Origin: Agromyces mediolanus
GTDB lineage: Bacteria; Actinomycetota; Actinomycetes; Actinomycetales; Microbacteriaceae
Reading direction: 5' to 3'
DNA: 45,603 bases
Assembly (NCBI RefSeq): GCF_014648575.1
Contig: NZ_BMRJ01000002.1
Coordinates: 454,015 to 499,617 of the forward strand
This document shows, piece after piece, positions 33,252 to 44,500 of the stretch; position 1 is the first letter of the stretch, and the number at the start of each line of letters is the position of its first letter. Under the pieces are notes generated by a model. It was given only the letters and a program-made list of their open reading frames with translations. It was not told where the DNA came from and did not search any database. The position numbers and the translations under genes are program-made.

Positions 33252-34643
33252 ATGACGAGGCTCATCATCGGCGCCATGGTGCGGGCGCTCGGCGCCTACC
33301 CCTCCGGCTGGCGCTACCCGGGCGCGCACCGCGACCCGCGGGGCGACGCCGGCGTGCTCCGGCTGACCGCGCGGCTCGCCGAGCGCGCCCGCCTCGACCA
33401 CCTGTTCTTCGGCGACTGGCTCTCGACCGGGCCCGAGCTCGCCCACCGGGATCCGTACCTGCTCGCCCGCATCGACCCGCTCTCGGCGGTCGCGCACCTC
33501 GCGGCCGTCACCGAGCGCATCGGGCTCATCGCGACGGTCGACTCGAGCTACGCCGACCCGTACTCGGTCGCCCGGGCGACGGCGTCGATCGAGCTGCTCT
33601 CCGGCGGACGCGTCGGCCTGAACCTCGTCACGACCGCCGACGCGAGGGCGGCGGGCAACCACGGACTCGACGCCGAGCGGGTGCACCCGAGCCGCTACGA
33701 GCGGGCCGTCGAGTTCGAGACGGTGCTGAAGCGGCTCTGGGACTCCTTCGACGACGACGCGATCGTCGCGGATGCCTCGACCGGCGACTTCCTCGATCCG
33801 GCGGGCCTGCACGAGGCGCGCTTCCACGGCACGCACCTGCGGGTCGACGGCGCGTTGAACGCCGTGCGGCCGGTGCAGGGGCATCCGCCCATCGTCCGCT
33901 CGGGCGCCTCGCCGGCCTCGCGGCTCATCGCCGCCCGCAGCGCCGACCTCGCCCTCGTCGCGGCGGACGACCTCGCGCACGCGGTCACCGTCCGCGAGGA
34001 GCTGCGGGCGCTCGCCTTCGAGTCCGGCCGCGACGACCGCACGCTGAAGGTCATCGCCCCGGTGCTGCCGATCGTCGCCGAGACGCGGGCGGGCGCGCAG
34101 GCCATCGCCGACGAGCTCTCGGAGCTCGTCCGGCTCGTCGACGACTGGCCGGACGGGCCGCCGCCCGGGTTCCCCGCCGAGCGCTCCCTCGCGAGCCTCT
34201 CGCCGCTCGTGGGGGTGGATCTGCAGGGGGTCTCGCCGGACCTCGCGGTGACTCCCGCGGTCGCGGCGCAGTTCGGCCAGGCCGGGCAGCAGCTCGTCGA
34301 GATCGTCGCGGAGCGCACCGGCCGCACGCCGGCGGGATTCCGCCCGCCGACGCTGCGCCACCTCGTGGTCGCCGCGGCCGTGACGGCGCCGATCATCGTC
34401 GGCACCGCCGAGGACGTCGCGACCGAGTTCGAGGCCTGGGGCGACGCGGGCGCGGTCGACGGCTTCAACGTGCTGTCCGCGGTGCAGCCGTCGCAGTTCG
34501 AGGCGTTCACCTCGCTCGTGGCGCCCGAGCTGCAGCGCCGCGGGCTGCTGCCGCGGGCCTACGAGGGGACGACGCTGCGCGAGCACCTCGGCCTCGCCCG
34601 CCCCGACAGCGTGCACGCGGCGCTCGGGGCGCTGCACGGCTGA
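33252..34643 (+). CDS. LLM-class FMN-dependent monooxygenase (NtaA/SnaA/DszA-like)
   Basis: 463 residues, cytoplasmic. ATG 33252 follows GGGGGAGG. It opens with GAMVRALGAYPSGWRYPGAH, the start typical of the NtaA/SnaA/SoxA branch. RIGLIATVDSSYADPYSVAR, SGGRVGLNLVTT and the RFHGTHLRVDGALN region follow, with GFNVLSAVQPSQFEAF at the C-terminal end. Members use reduced FMN from a separate reductase to oxidise chelates, sulfur compounds or related molecules; no reductase gene is adjacent. The cysteine-desulfurase-like gene follows after about 100 bp, and both are sulfur-linked in some family members, so sulfur-source use is a possible but unproven theme. Confidence 0.9.
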   Translation: MTRLIIGAMVRALGAYPSGWRYPGAHRDPRGDAGVLRLTARLAERARLDHLFFGDWLSTGPELAHRDPYLLARIDPLSAVAHLAAVTERIGLIATVDSSYADPYSVARATASIELLSGGRVGLNLVTTADARAAGNHGLDAERVHPSRYERAVEFETVLKRLWDSFDDDAIVADASTGDFLDPAGLHEARFHGTHLRVDGALNAVRPVQGHPPIVRSGASPASRLIAARSADLALVAADDLAHAVTVREELRALAFESGRDDRTLKVIAPVLPIVAETRAGAQAIADELSELVRLVDDWPDGPPPGFPAERSLASLSPLVGVDLQGVSPDLAVTPAVAAQFGQAGQQLVEIVAERTGRTPAGFRPPTLRHLVVAAAVTAPIIVGTAEDVATEFEAWGDAGAVDGFNVLSAVQPSQFEAFTSLVAPELQRRGLLPRAYEGTTLREHLGLARPDSVHAALGALHG

Positions 34644-34732
34644 GCCGGCGGCGGCCACCGGCACGCATGACGTCGTGTGACGCCGCGTTCCGGCGTGTGA
34701 CCTGGCCGCTGGCGGGCGCCGCCGGGCGGTCG

Positions 34733-34738
34733 TAGCGT
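34733..34738 (+). promoter_or_regulatory. -10 box for the leaderless class V aminotransferase gene
   Basis: TAGCGT, six bases, then ATG 34745: the same box and spacing as at 14634-14646. Confidence 0.45.
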
Positions 34739-34744
34739 CGCCGC

Positions 34745-36073
34745 ATGACTGGAGCGAGCACGGTGGCGGAACGGAAGGCGCGGGCGACGGAGTCCCCGCT
34801 GATGCCGCTCGCCGAGCTCGCCGACCGCGGGCTCGTCGTCCCCGTGCTCGGCGGCGACCGGGTGCCGCACACGAACCTCGACCTCGCCGCCTCCGCGCCG
34901 CCGCTCGTCGCGGTGGCGCAGCACGTCGCCGAGATCACGCCCTGGTACTCGAGCGTGCACCGCGGCACCGGCTACGCCTCGGAGCTCGCGACGGAACTCG
35001 TCGAGGGTTCCCGGGCGGCCGTCGCCCGCCACGTCGGGGCCCGCGACGACGACCTCGTCGTCTTCACCCGCAACACGACCGACGCGCTGAACCTGCTCGC
35101 GAGCGCCGTGCCGGGCGATGTGATCGTGCTCGACCTCGAGCACCACGCGAACCTGCTGCCCTGGTGGAGCCGCCGCGTCGTCGTCGCGCAGCCGAGCATC
35201 GAGGCGACGCTGCTCGCCCTCGGGACCGAGCTCGCCCGATGTCCCGCCGCCCTCCTCGCCGTCACCGGCGCCTCGAACGTGACGGGGGAGCTGCTCCCCA
35301 TCGCCCGGCTCGCCGAGCTCGCGCACGCGCACGGCGCCCGGCTCGCGGTGGACGCCGCGCAGCTCCTGCCGCACCGCCGGGTCTCCCTCGCCGAGTCCGG
35401 CGCCGACTACCTCGCCTTCTCCGGCCACAAGGCGTACGCCCCGTACGGCGCCGGAGCGCTCGTCGGCCGGGCCGACTGGCTCGACGCGGCGGCCCCCTAC
35501 CTCGCGGGCGGCGGCGCGGTCGCCGACGTCGCGCTCGACGCGGTGGCCTGGCGGACCGGCGCCGAACGGCACGAGGCCGGGACGCCGAACGTGCTCGGCG
35601 CGGCCGCGATCGCCGCGGCGCTCGCCGAGTTTGAACGGCTGGGCGAGCCGGCGCGCGCGGCGCACGAGGCGGCGCTCGCGGAGCGGCTGGGCGCCGGGAT
35701 CGAGCGCATCGCCGGGGTGCGCCGCATCCGAGCGTTCGACGACGCCCCGGAGTCCCTCGGCATCGTCACCCTGGAGCTCGAGCACGGTTCCGTCGGCCTC
35801 CTCGCGGCCGCCCTCTCGGCCGAGCACGGCGTCTCGGTGCGGGCCGGCCGATTCTGCGCCCACCCGCTCTTCGACCGCGTCGCGAGTCGGTCGAACGGGC
35901 TGCGCGCGAGCGTCGGCCTCGGCACGGGCGAGGCCGAGGTCGACCGCTTCCTCGCTGCCCTCGAGCAGCTCGTCGCCGAGGGGCCGCGGGCGAAGTACCG
36001 CCGGACCCCCGACGGCTGGAAGCCGGTCTCCGACGACCGGCCGCGGCCCGCGCTCCTGCACCGCGCCGGCTGA
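34745..36073 (+). CDS. Class V PLP enzyme, cysteine-desulfurase-like
   Basis: 442 residues, cytoplasmic. The PLP-contacting EHHANLLPWW, the aspartate in AVDAAQLLPHRR, the Schiff-base lysine K229 in SGHKAYAPYG, and C371 in GRFCAHP at the SufS active-cysteine position are all present, so it can plausibly mobilise sulfur from cysteine or selenocysteine. No suf or isc gene is next to it, so housekeeping iron-sulfur assembly is not implied; a specialised desulfurase or lyase is possible. The C-terminal 35 residues (KYRRTPDGWKPVSDD) are an extension. The start is supported by TAGCGT six bases upstream. Confidence 0.87.
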   Translation: MTGASTVAERKARATESPLMPLAELADRGLVVPVLGGDRVPHTNLDLAASAPPLVAVAQHVAEITPWYSSVHRGTGYASELATELVEGSRAAVARHVGARDDDLVVFTRNTTDALNLLASAVPGDVIVLDLEHHANLLPWWSRRVVVAQPSIEATLLALGTELARCPAALLAVTGASNVTGELLPIARLAELAHAHGARLAVDAAQLLPHRRVSLAESGADYLAFSGHKAYAPYGAGALVGRADWLDAAAPYLAGGGAVADVALDAVAWRTGAERHEAGTPNVLGAAAIAAALAEFERLGEPARAAHEAALAERLGAGIERIAGVRRIRAFDDAPESLGIVTLELEHGSVGLLAAALSAEHGVSVRAGRFCAHPLFDRVASRSNGLRASVGLGTGEAEVDRFLAALEQLVAEGPRAKYRRTPDGWKPVSDDRPRPALLHRAG

Positions 36074-36113
36074 GCCGCCGCCGGGGCCTGCGCCTGCGCC
36101 GCCGCTCCGGGCG

Positions 36114-36119
36114 TAGGGT
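36114..36119 (+). promoter_or_regulatory. Possible -10 box for the FBP zinc-finger gene
   Basis: TAGGGT lies 21 bases before ATG 36141. Here a leader with GGAGGGAG is present, unlike the leaderless neighbours. Confidence 0.35.
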
Positions 36120-36140
36120 GGCTGGGTCGGAGGGAGAGGC

Positions 36141-36632
36141 ATGCGGGCGCTCAGCGAGGCGGAGATCCGCGAGTCGTTCGTGAACGCGACGCCGGCCGAG
36201 CTCGAGCAGTTCGAGCTGCCGATCGAGGTGCTCGTCGCCGAGTGGGAGCGGCTCGACGCGCTCGCCTGGCGGGATCGCTCCAACCGGCGGCTGGGCTACC
36301 TCGTGACGCTCCTCGACGAGGAGCCGGTGGGGATCGTGCTGCGCGCGGCCGAGACCACGATGTCCCGGCACCGCGCAGCGATCTGCAACCTCTGCCACAC
36401 GCAGCAGCCCGCCGATCAGGTGACGCTGTTCTCGGCGCGGCGGGCGGGGCCGGCGGGGGCGAAGGGCGACTCGCTCGGCAGCTACCTCTGCGCCGACCTC
36501 TCCTGCCAGGAGAACGTGCGCCTGCACGCGCCGCTCGCCCCGGCGGAGGTGCGCGACGGCTGGCAGGCGCTGCGCCGCATCGAGGGCCTGGCCCGGCGCA
36601 CCCGCGCGTTCGTGGCGAACGTGCGCGGCTGA
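36141..36632 (+). CDS. FBP-domain protein (EF-G-binding type treble-clef zinc finger)
   Basis: 163 residues, cytoplasmic. An N-terminal helical part (LSEAEIRESFVNATPAELEQ) leads to a treble-clef zinc finger with four cysteines, CNLC and CADLSC, ending in CQENVRLHAPL. This is the module of fusidic-acid-resistance-type EF-G-binding proteins. Relatives bind elongation factor G and free it from stalled ribosomes; whether this one does so, or confers resistance, cannot be told. ATG 36141 has GGAGGGAG upstream. The following GNAT-like gene has its own leader. Confidence 0.8.
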   Translation: MRALSEAEIRESFVNATPAELEQFELPIEVLVAEWERLDALAWRDRSNRRLGYLVTLLDEEPVGIVLRAAETTMSRHRAAICNLCHTQQPADQVTLFSARRAGPAGAKGDSLGSYLCADLSCQENVRLHAPLAPAEVRDGWQALRRIEGLARRTRAFVANVRG

Positions 36633-36652
36633 GGCATCCGCCCGAGCTCTGC

Positions 36653-36658
36653 TACGGT
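36653..36658 (+). promoter_or_regulatory. Possible -10 box for the GNAT-like gene
   Basis: TACGGT lies about 60 bases before ATG 36718. No clear -35 box. Confidence 0.3.
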
Positions 36659-36717
36659 GTTGGCGTACCGCATCGCGTGGCGGCCTCCCATTCTTCGTTC
36701 CTTCTGGAGGCATGACC

Positions 36718-37620
36718 ATGCAGATCGTCCCCCGCGCACGTCTCGCTCGACGCGATGACCGCGAGCAGCTCGCCGAGCTCGTGAACGCGCACCTCTCCGC
36801 CGTGATCCCGGGCGCCCGGGTCTCGGTGAACACCGTGCTCGCGAGCCTCGAGCGCCAGCCCGACGAATACGTCGTCGACCCGTGGGTCGTCGAGCGCGTC
36901 ACGATCGTGGTCGAACAGCTCGACCGCGTCGTCGCCGCCGCCCACCTGCAGCGCTTCGCCGACCGGCCGGCCGTGAGCGAGGACTACCGGGGCGCCGGGC
37001 TCGTGCAGTGGTTCCTCGTGATCCCCGAGGAGGATGCCGCGGCCGACGCCCTGCTGCGCGCCTGCCTCGCCCAGCTGGCGGCCTGGGACGTCCGGATCGC
37101 CTACGCCGACGGGCAGCTGCCGTTCCCCGGCGTCTACGGCGTGCCCGAGTCGTGGCCGCACGTGCGGGCGGCCCTCGAGCGCGGCGGCTTCGTCTGGGAC
37201 GGCCCGGCCGAGACGGTGCTGCTCGCGACGACCGCCTCGCTCCCCGACCCCGCGCTGCTCGCTTCGGAGGGCCTCGCCGTGCGACGGACGCTCGGCGCGG
37301 CGGGGGTGCGCTTCGCCGCGGAGCGCGACGGCTCGGAGCTCGGCTCCCTCGAGCTCGATCTCGGCGCCGGGCGCGCGGAGCGGCACGCCGCCGGCGTCGG
37401 GATCGCCGAGCTGTCCGACTGGGACGTCGACGACGAGGCGGATGCCTCGGCGCTGCCCTGGCTGCTCGCGCAGGCCCGCGCCTGGCTCGAGCTCAGCGAG
37501 GTGCGCCGGCTCCTCGTCGCCGAGGACGCCGACGACGCCGAGTCGCTGCAGCGGCTCACCGGGCTCGGCTTCCGCGAGCTCGTCACGACGGCGCGCGGGT
37601 GGCGGCGGGCCATCCGCTGA
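36718..37620 (+). CDS. GNAT-like acetyltransferase, possibly two-lobed
   Basis: 300 residues, cytoplasmic. Two ATGs lie six bases apart; GGAGG (36706-36710) is seven bases from ATG 36718 but only one from ATG 36712, so 36718 is chosen. The N-terminal half looks like a GNAT domain (RLARRDDREQLAELVNAHL, then VTIVVEQLDRVVAAAHLQRF). The C-terminal half ends in a GNAT-like RRLLVAEDADDAESLQRLTG followed by LGFREL. The acetyl-CoA loop is not a textbook match, so catalytic activity is uncertain. It converges with the SGNH hydrolase gene. Confidence 0.65.
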   Translation: MQIVPRARLARRDDREQLAELVNAHLSAVIPGARVSVNTVLASLERQPDEYVVDPWVVERVTIVVEQLDRVVAAAHLQRFADRPAVSEDYRGAGLVQWFLVIPEEDAAADALLRACLAQLAAWDVRIAYADGQLPFPGVYGVPESWPHVRAALERGGFVWDGPAETVLLATTASLPDPALLASEGLAVRRTLGAAGVRFAAERDGSELGSLELDLGAGRAERHAAGVGIAELSDWDVDDEADASALPWLLAQARAWLELSEVRRLLVAEDADDAESLQRLTGLGFRELVTTARGWRRAIR

Positions 37621-37635
37621 TCCGGTCCGCGGCGG

Positions 37636-38397
37636 TCAGGGCAGCGAGAACGGTTCGAGCACGGGCCGCTTCGCCGTCCGGCCGTCGCCGGAGCTGCGCC
37701 CGGTGAGGCGCCGGCCGATCCACGGCAGCACGAACTCGCGGTAGTACGCCGCGGTGTTGCGGCTGCGCGGGCCGGCCGGCGCCGCGGCGACCTCCTCGAC
37801 GCCCCACTCGGCGGGCACGGGCACGCCGATCGCGGTGAGCACGTTGCTCGCGACGCGGGCGTGGCCGAGCGAGTTCAGGTGCAGCTTGTCGGGCGACCAG
37901 TACCGGATGTCCCGGAGGCCCCGGTCGGAGAAGTTGTCGACGAAGGTGACCCCGTCGAGCTCGCCCACGTCGGCGAGCGCGCGGGTGAGCCGGGCGCCCC
38001 GCGAGTCCATCATGCGGCCCATCGGCAGGTGGTCGCTGGGGTTCGCGCCGCTCAGCATGAGCACGTGCACGCCCGCGGCGCGGATGCGCAGCACGGCCTC
38101 GCGGAAGCGCTCGGCGACGGCCGCCTCGTCCATCCGCGGGCGCATGATGTCGTTGCCGCCGCCGTTGAAGCTGATCAGCTCGGGGCGGAGCCGGATGGCC
38201 GCCTCCACCTGCTCCTCGATGATCGGGCCGAGCTTGCGGCCGCGGATGGCGAGGTTCGCGTAGCGGACGGGTTCGCGCGCGTGGGCGGCGAGCCCGAGGG
38301 CGACGAAGTCGGCCCAGCCGCGCACCGAGCCGTCGGGGAGCTCGTCGCCGACGCCCTCGGTGAAGCTGTCGCCGATGGCGGCGTAGCTCGTGTACAT
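37636..38397 (-). CDS. SGNH/GDSL-type hydrolase
   Basis: 253 residues with no signal peptide. Block I AIGDSFTEG carries the nucleophile S11, block III is NGGGND, and block V is DKLHLNSLGH with the Asp/His pair. This is a complete SGNH set for ester or acetyl hydrolysis, substrate unknown. ATG 38397 is preceded by GGAGG only one base away, but TACCGT lies six bases upstream, so a leaderless start is likely. The last 40 residues are a basic tail (LTGRSSGDGRTAKRP). Confidence 0.9.
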   Translation of the reverse strand: MYTSYAAIGDSFTEGVGDELPDGSVRGWADFVALGLAAHAREPVRYANLAIRGRKLGPIIEEQVEAAIRLRPELISFNGGGNDIMRPRMDEAAVAERFREAVLRIRAAGVHVLMLSGANPSDHLPMGRMMDSRGARLTRALADVGELDGVTFVDNFSDRGLRDIRYWSPDKLHLNSLGHARVASNVLTAIGVPVPAEWGVEEVAAAPAGPRSRNTAAYYREFVLPWIGRRLTGRSSGDGRTAKRPVLEPFSLP

Positions 38398-38403
38398 GCC
38401 TCC

Positions 38404-38409
38404 ACGGTA
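38404..38409 (-). promoter_or_regulatory. -10 box for the leaderless SGNH hydrolase gene
   Basis: Minus-strand TACCGT, six bases, then ATG 38397. Confidence 0.45.
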
Positions 38410-38421
38410 CTCGCCGAACCC

Positions 38422-38451
38422 TCGACAGCGGACCCACTGGTCCGGTTGAAT
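38422..38451 (+). promoter_or_regulatory. Possible promoter for the second giant wall protein
   Basis: TCGACA (38422-38427) and TTGAAT (38446-38451) are 18 bp apart and lie about 60 bases upstream of ATG 38512. Confidence 0.35.
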
Positions 38452-38511
38452 GAGCGAGGGCGCCGCTGGCCGGCGAAGACCGGCCGGCTGCCTCGGCGTG
38501 AAGGGGGAGTC

Positions 38512-41500
38512 ATGGCCGTGTCGCGACGCATTCGGAGGATCCTGTCTGGCGGGATCGCCATCGCGGTGGGCGCCGCGCTCGCCGTGCCGCTCGGGGCCAT
38601 GCCCGCCCAGGCCGCGCCCACGAGCGTGCTCGAGGTGCGCAAACAGGCCTCCGTCACCGAGGTGCGGCCGGGCGACACCTTCAGCTACACCGTGCAGGTC
38701 TCGTGCTCCTCGATCACCGACACCGGCTGCGAGGGCGCGACCCTGAGCGACGCCGTGCCGGCCCCCTTCGTGCCGGTCTCCGCGGCCGTGAGCGGCGCGA
38801 CGGCCCAGACCCCGACGATCGACGGCAGCGACGTCGAGGTCGTCTTCGCCCAGGACCTCGGCGACGGCCGGCTCGGCCTCCTCGACAACACCACCGCGAC
38901 CGTGACGATCACCGTGCAGGCGCCCGACCCCATGCCGTACGACCTCAACGGGCAGCCGATCACGAACACCGCGACGGCGAGCGCCACGAACGCCGACCAG
39001 GCCCAGGGCAGCATCGCCGTCACCCCCGTCGTGGACCTCGAGCTCGCCACCGAGGCGACCAAGACCATCGAGCCGCCCTCGGCCGTCGCAGCTCCGGGCA
39101 CCGAGCTCACCGCCGTGCTCGGCGGCACGAACACCTCGAACGGCTCCGTCGACCGGCTCGTCATCAGCGACCCGGCGGACCCCAGCCAGCCGGGCGCCTT
39201 CGAGCTGCTCGACCTGCAGTCGGTCGATGCGGTCACGTACCCGGAGGGCGCGGACACGGCCGTGCTCTCCTACTGGGACCCCGCCACCTCGAGCTGGGTG
39301 CCCGGCCCGCCCGCGACCGCGCCCGCGCTGCCCAACCCGCCGCCCGCCCCCGCGGCGGCCGACGCCGGCGGCTTCCGCGTCGAGTTCACGAGCTCCTCGG
39401 GCGAGGCCACCATCCCGCCCGGCGCGCAGGCGGGCGTCACCGCGACCCTCGTGCAGGGCGAGGCCGTCGACGGGCTCACCGAGCCCACCACGGTGCAGAA
39501 CACCGCCGCCAGCGAGGTCGGCCGCGGCGACGATGTCGAGCGCGGCACCGCGAGCGACGACTACCGCATCGTGCTCGATCCCGTCGTCGTCGACGTCGAG
39601 AAGGCCTTCGACCCGGCCGAGGTGCTGCCGGGCGAGCCCAGCGAGGTCGGCATCGTCGCGAAGAACAGCGGCGAGACCGAGCTCGACCGGATGACGGTGA
39701 CCGAACCGGCCACGGGCGACTTCACGAGCGATGCCGCCTTCGACGGCTTCACGGCGCCCATCGGCTGGCCGGCCGGCGCGGATGCCGCGACCCTCGTCTA
39801 CCGCTACGACGACGGCACCACGAGCCCCGTGTACGACCTCGCGGAGGGCGTCGACCCGCCCGCGCCCGACCCCGCGAAGACCGTCGCCGGCTTCACCGTG
39901 GAGTACACCGGCACCATCACGGAGGGTGCCGAAGCCGGCATCCGCTTCGGCGTCGCGACCGACCCCGCGCTCGTCGGGCCGATGACGATCCCGAACACCG
40001 TGGGCGTGGAGGGCGAGTCCGGCGGCGCCACCGCCACCGACGAGGACACCGCCGGGCTCACGATCCTCGAGAAGATCCTCGCGCTCGAGACGACGAAGAA
40101 GATCAACCCGGGCAGCATCCCCTCGGTCGCCGGCGAGCTCGCGACCGTGCAGCTGCCGACGCAGTTGCTGAAGCCAGAGTCCACGACCTCGGCGACCCAG
40201 ATCGTCGTGCAGGACCCCGAGACCATCCCCGACCCCGGCTGGTGGAACAGCTTCGACGTCGTCGCCATCACGAAGACCGACATCCCGCCGGGCGCGACGC
40301 TCACCGTCAGCTACTGGAGCGTGTCCGAGCAGCAGTGGGTCGTGTTCGACGGCGCCGACCACGTGACGACGCCGAACCCGTTCTCGATGACGGTGCCGCC
40401 CGAGCTCCGCGACGATATCGGCGGCCTGCGGTTCCAGTTCGACGACCCGAACGGCTTCCCGCCGGGCACGACGGTGCAGCCGAACTTCACGAGCGCCCTG
40501 CGCGATCAGCTGCGCGACGGCTCGGGGCCCGCGGCGGGCAGCGACCAGCCGGTGCCGAACTGCGCCTCGGCCGGGGCGACCGCGCCCGGCGTCGACCCCG
40601 CCGAGGCGACGACGCCCGAGCCCTGCCCGAGCATCGAGCTCATCCCCGGCGAGGGCGGCACGGGCGACCTCATCGACAAGGAGTGGATCGACCCGGTCCC
40701 GCCCGTCGTGATCGCCCGCAGCGGCGAGCAGGCGACCGCCCGGCTGCACTGGTCGACCGGCGGCTACTCCAACCTCGACCAGGTGATCGTCGCCGACACC
40801 GCCGACCCGCCGGCCGACGACGCCGCGGTCGCGGCCTCCGTGTTCCAGGCCTTCGACCTCGTCGAGATCCCCGAGATCACGGCCGACCCCTGGCTGCGCT
40901 ACGACCGGGTGGCCGCCGTGCAGCTCTGGAACGGCTCCGCCTGGGTGCCGACCGAGACGAACCCGTGCGTCGGCGACGCCTGCGCCGGCGTCTTCCCCGG
41001 CTACCGGCTGAGCGACGCCGAGCGCGCCTCGACCACCGGGGTCCGACTCGTGTTCGAGGAGTACCCGGAGGCGCGCGAGGCATCCGACGCCCCCATCGAC
41101 GCCCCGCTGCCCGGCACCGGCGTCGCCCGCTCGAGCGGCAACGACCGCGCCCTCGACCTCGTCTTCGAGCTGCGCGACCTCGCCCGCGTGCCGTCGAGCG
41201 ACCCCGACCCCGTGCTCGGCACCCGCTTCTACAACACCGACACCGCGGGCGACGTGAACAACACCGCCTCGGCGACCGGCTACGTCGACGAGCAGCAGGT
41301 CATCCGCGACACCGCGGCCGACGTCATCTCGATCATCGACCGGCCGCTGAACACCACGGTCACGAAGGGCTGGTCGGGCGGGCCCATCGGCATCCCGCCG
41401 GCCGGCACCGCCCCCGAGGACTACCCGAGCGGGCGCGTCACGATCATCGGCACGAACGCGACCGTCGCCCAGGTGGACACGCTGAGCGTGAGCGACCCCT

Positions 41501-44500
41501 CGCCCGCGCAGACCGGGCCGAGCGCGTTCGACACCTTCGACCTGCGCCGGATCGTCAGCATCTCGGTGCCCGGCGGCACCGTCACCGCGACCGTGCAGCT
41601 GACGCGGGCCGGCGGGGCCGTCGACGAGGTCAGCATCGCCACCGCGACCGGCATGTCGCCGACCGAGCTCGCCGACGTGGCCGGCATCGCCGTCGTGCAC
41701 GAGGGCCGCATCGCCTCGGGCGCCGACACCAGGCTCGTCATGGACCTGCGGCTCCGCGCCACGCACCGCGACGGTGGCGCCCCGGTCACCGCGGCCGACT
41801 CGCCCGTGCACAACGTCGCGCAGAGCGCCGTCGAGGACCTCGGCGGCGTGAACGACCAGCACCGCGTGACCGACGACGACGACGCGCAGATGCGGCTCGT
41901 CGCGCTCGAGATCGGCGTCATCGCCGGCAAGAGCTTCTCGCCGCAGGCGCAGGTCGAGGCGGATCGCGACCCGATCATGATGAACCTCACGGCCCGGCCG
42001 ACGGGCTCCGCCCGCGCGTCCGAGCTCGTCGTCACCGACGACGAGGCGACGTTCTGGAACGCCTTCGACTTCGTCGACTTCGGCCCCATGTTCACCCTCA
42101 CCTCGCCGATCACTCGGGTGCAGGTGGATGCCTTCACGGGGGCCACCTTCACGGCGGAGCCCGACGGCTCGCTCACCCGCACCGGCGGCAGCTGGGTGAC
42201 GGGCAGCCCGGGGACCACCCCGCAGCTGCCCGCCGCCGTGCAGCCCGAGGACGTGCAGGGCCTCCGCTTCACCTTCAGCCGCGCCGACGGCGCGCAGTGG
42301 GAGAACCCGGCGAACCCGCTCCAGCAGATGCCGCTGTTCGTGCAGCGGCGGCTCGAGTTCCGCAGCGGCGGCGACGTGCGCACCGACCTCGTGATCGACG
42401 GCAACACGCCGGCGCCGGGGGAGACCGAGCTCGGCACCTTCACGAACCGGGTGGAGGCGACCGCGAACTCCTTCCTCGAGAACGGCTCGGGCGACCCGCT
42501 CTACACGAAGAGCGACGACGCCGAGGCGCAGGCCCGCTACCTGCACTACGAGACGTCCGTCGTCGTGACGAAGGGCCCGCGCGGCGTGCAGGAGCCGGGC
42601 GCGGCGATCCCGTTCACGCTCGAGGTCGTGAACAGCGGCACCGGGCCGATCTCGAACCCGGTGATCGTCGACCGCATCCCGATGCAGGATGGCGAGCCGC
42701 TGCTCGTCTTCGACCCCGAGCTCTCGGGCTCGCCGTACGCGTACACCCTCGACGGCGACGCCCCGGACCCGGCGAACGGCTCGCCCATGCCGACCGACCC
42801 CGACGACGTCACCACGACGGTCGCGGCCGACGGCAGCACGATCGAGTTCCGCTTCCCCGACGGCACCGTGCTCGAACCCGGCCAGACGTACACGATCACC
42901 GTGATGCTCATGTTCCGGCCCGGCGTCGCCGCCGGCCAGGAGATCACGAACGCCGTCGACGTCACCGCCGACCGGCCCTTCGACTTCTGCGAGGGCACCG
43001 CCGGGCCGCACGAGGACTGCTCCGACACCACGGTCGTGTACCCCGCGAACGTCGGGGCGCTGCGGGCCGCGAAGTTCGTGAAGGCCGACGACGGGCTCGG
43101 CGTGCAGAACGTCGACGACCCCTCGGCGAGCGCCGCCTGCACGCCGGCCGTCGCCGACTTCTACCGCGCGCCGTGCGTGCCGGTGACGAAGCCTGGCACG
43201 ACGGAGACCTGGCTCGTCGCGGGCCAGAACACGGGCACGATCCCGGCCGACCGGGTCATCTCGATCGACCGGCTGCCGACGCCCGGCGACTCGGGCGCGT
43301 ACGTCAGCCTGCCGCGCGGCTCGGAGTGGACGCCGCTGTGGGTCGGCAACGTCACGCCGCAGTCCGTCGGCGGATCGCGGATTCCGGACTCGTTCACGGT
43401 CTACGGCACGACCGCCGCGGACCCGTGCACCGTCGAGCTGAGCTCGCCGGGCGCGACGTGCCCGCCGGGCGCGTGGGTGCCGATCGACTCGCTCGATCCG
43501 GCGTCGGTGACGAGCATCAAGGTCGAGTTCCTGTTCACGAGCGCGCAGCTGCAGCCCGGCGAAGAGGTCGACTTCACCTTCCAGACTCGCAGCCCCGCAG
43601 TCTCGCCGACCGCCGGGCCCGACACCATCGCGTGGAACACCGCGGCGATGGGCGGCAGCTCGGGCTCGTCGAGCGTGCTGCCGAGCGAGGGCCGCCGCGT
43701 CGGCGTCTCCCTCGCGACCGGGCCGCTCGAGGTCGTGAAGCGGGTCAGCGGCGACGGCGCGGCGTTCGCGCCGGACGAGTTCCAGGTGCAGCTCACCTGC
43801 ACCTCGGCGATCGGCACGCCCGTCGAGACGGTGCTGCCGCCGATCGAGCTGACCCTCGTCGCCGACGAGGTGCAGACCGTCGAGGACCTGCCGTGGGGCG
43901 CGGAGTGCGAGCTCAGCGAGGTGCCGGGCGCGAACGGGGAGACGAGCTCCTCCTCGACCACCGCCGTCGTCGGCCGCGACACGGACCCCGTCGGCCTCGT
44001 CGAGCTCGAGAACGTCTACGAGCTCGCCGGTCTCGCGCTCGAGAAGCAGGTGACGAGCGCGGCGGTCGACGAGCACGGCGATCCGGTCGCCTACGGTCCC
44101 TTCGCCTTCGAGGTGAGCTGCAGCTACCTCGGCGAGGAGGTCGTCGCCGACGGCTACCCGGCGGGGCAGCCGATGGCGGTCGAGCTGGCCGACGGCGAGC
44201 GGATCGAGCTCACCGGGCTCCCCGCGGGGGCGCAGTGCGCCGTCGAGGAGACCGACGACAAGGGGGCCGCGAGCACGACGCTCACGGTGACGGTGGGCGA
44301 CGGCGCACCCGAGACCGGACCGGGCCCGCGGGTCGACGTCAGCCTCACCCCGCTCGACGAGGGCGTGCCGACCGTGCAGGTCGTGACGGACAACGTCTTC
44401 GACACGGCGGGCGTCGTCATCGAGAAGGCGAGCGTCGGCCCCGGCGCCGAGGACTTCGGGCAGGGGCCGTTCACGCTGCACCTCGAGTGCGTGCTGTCGG

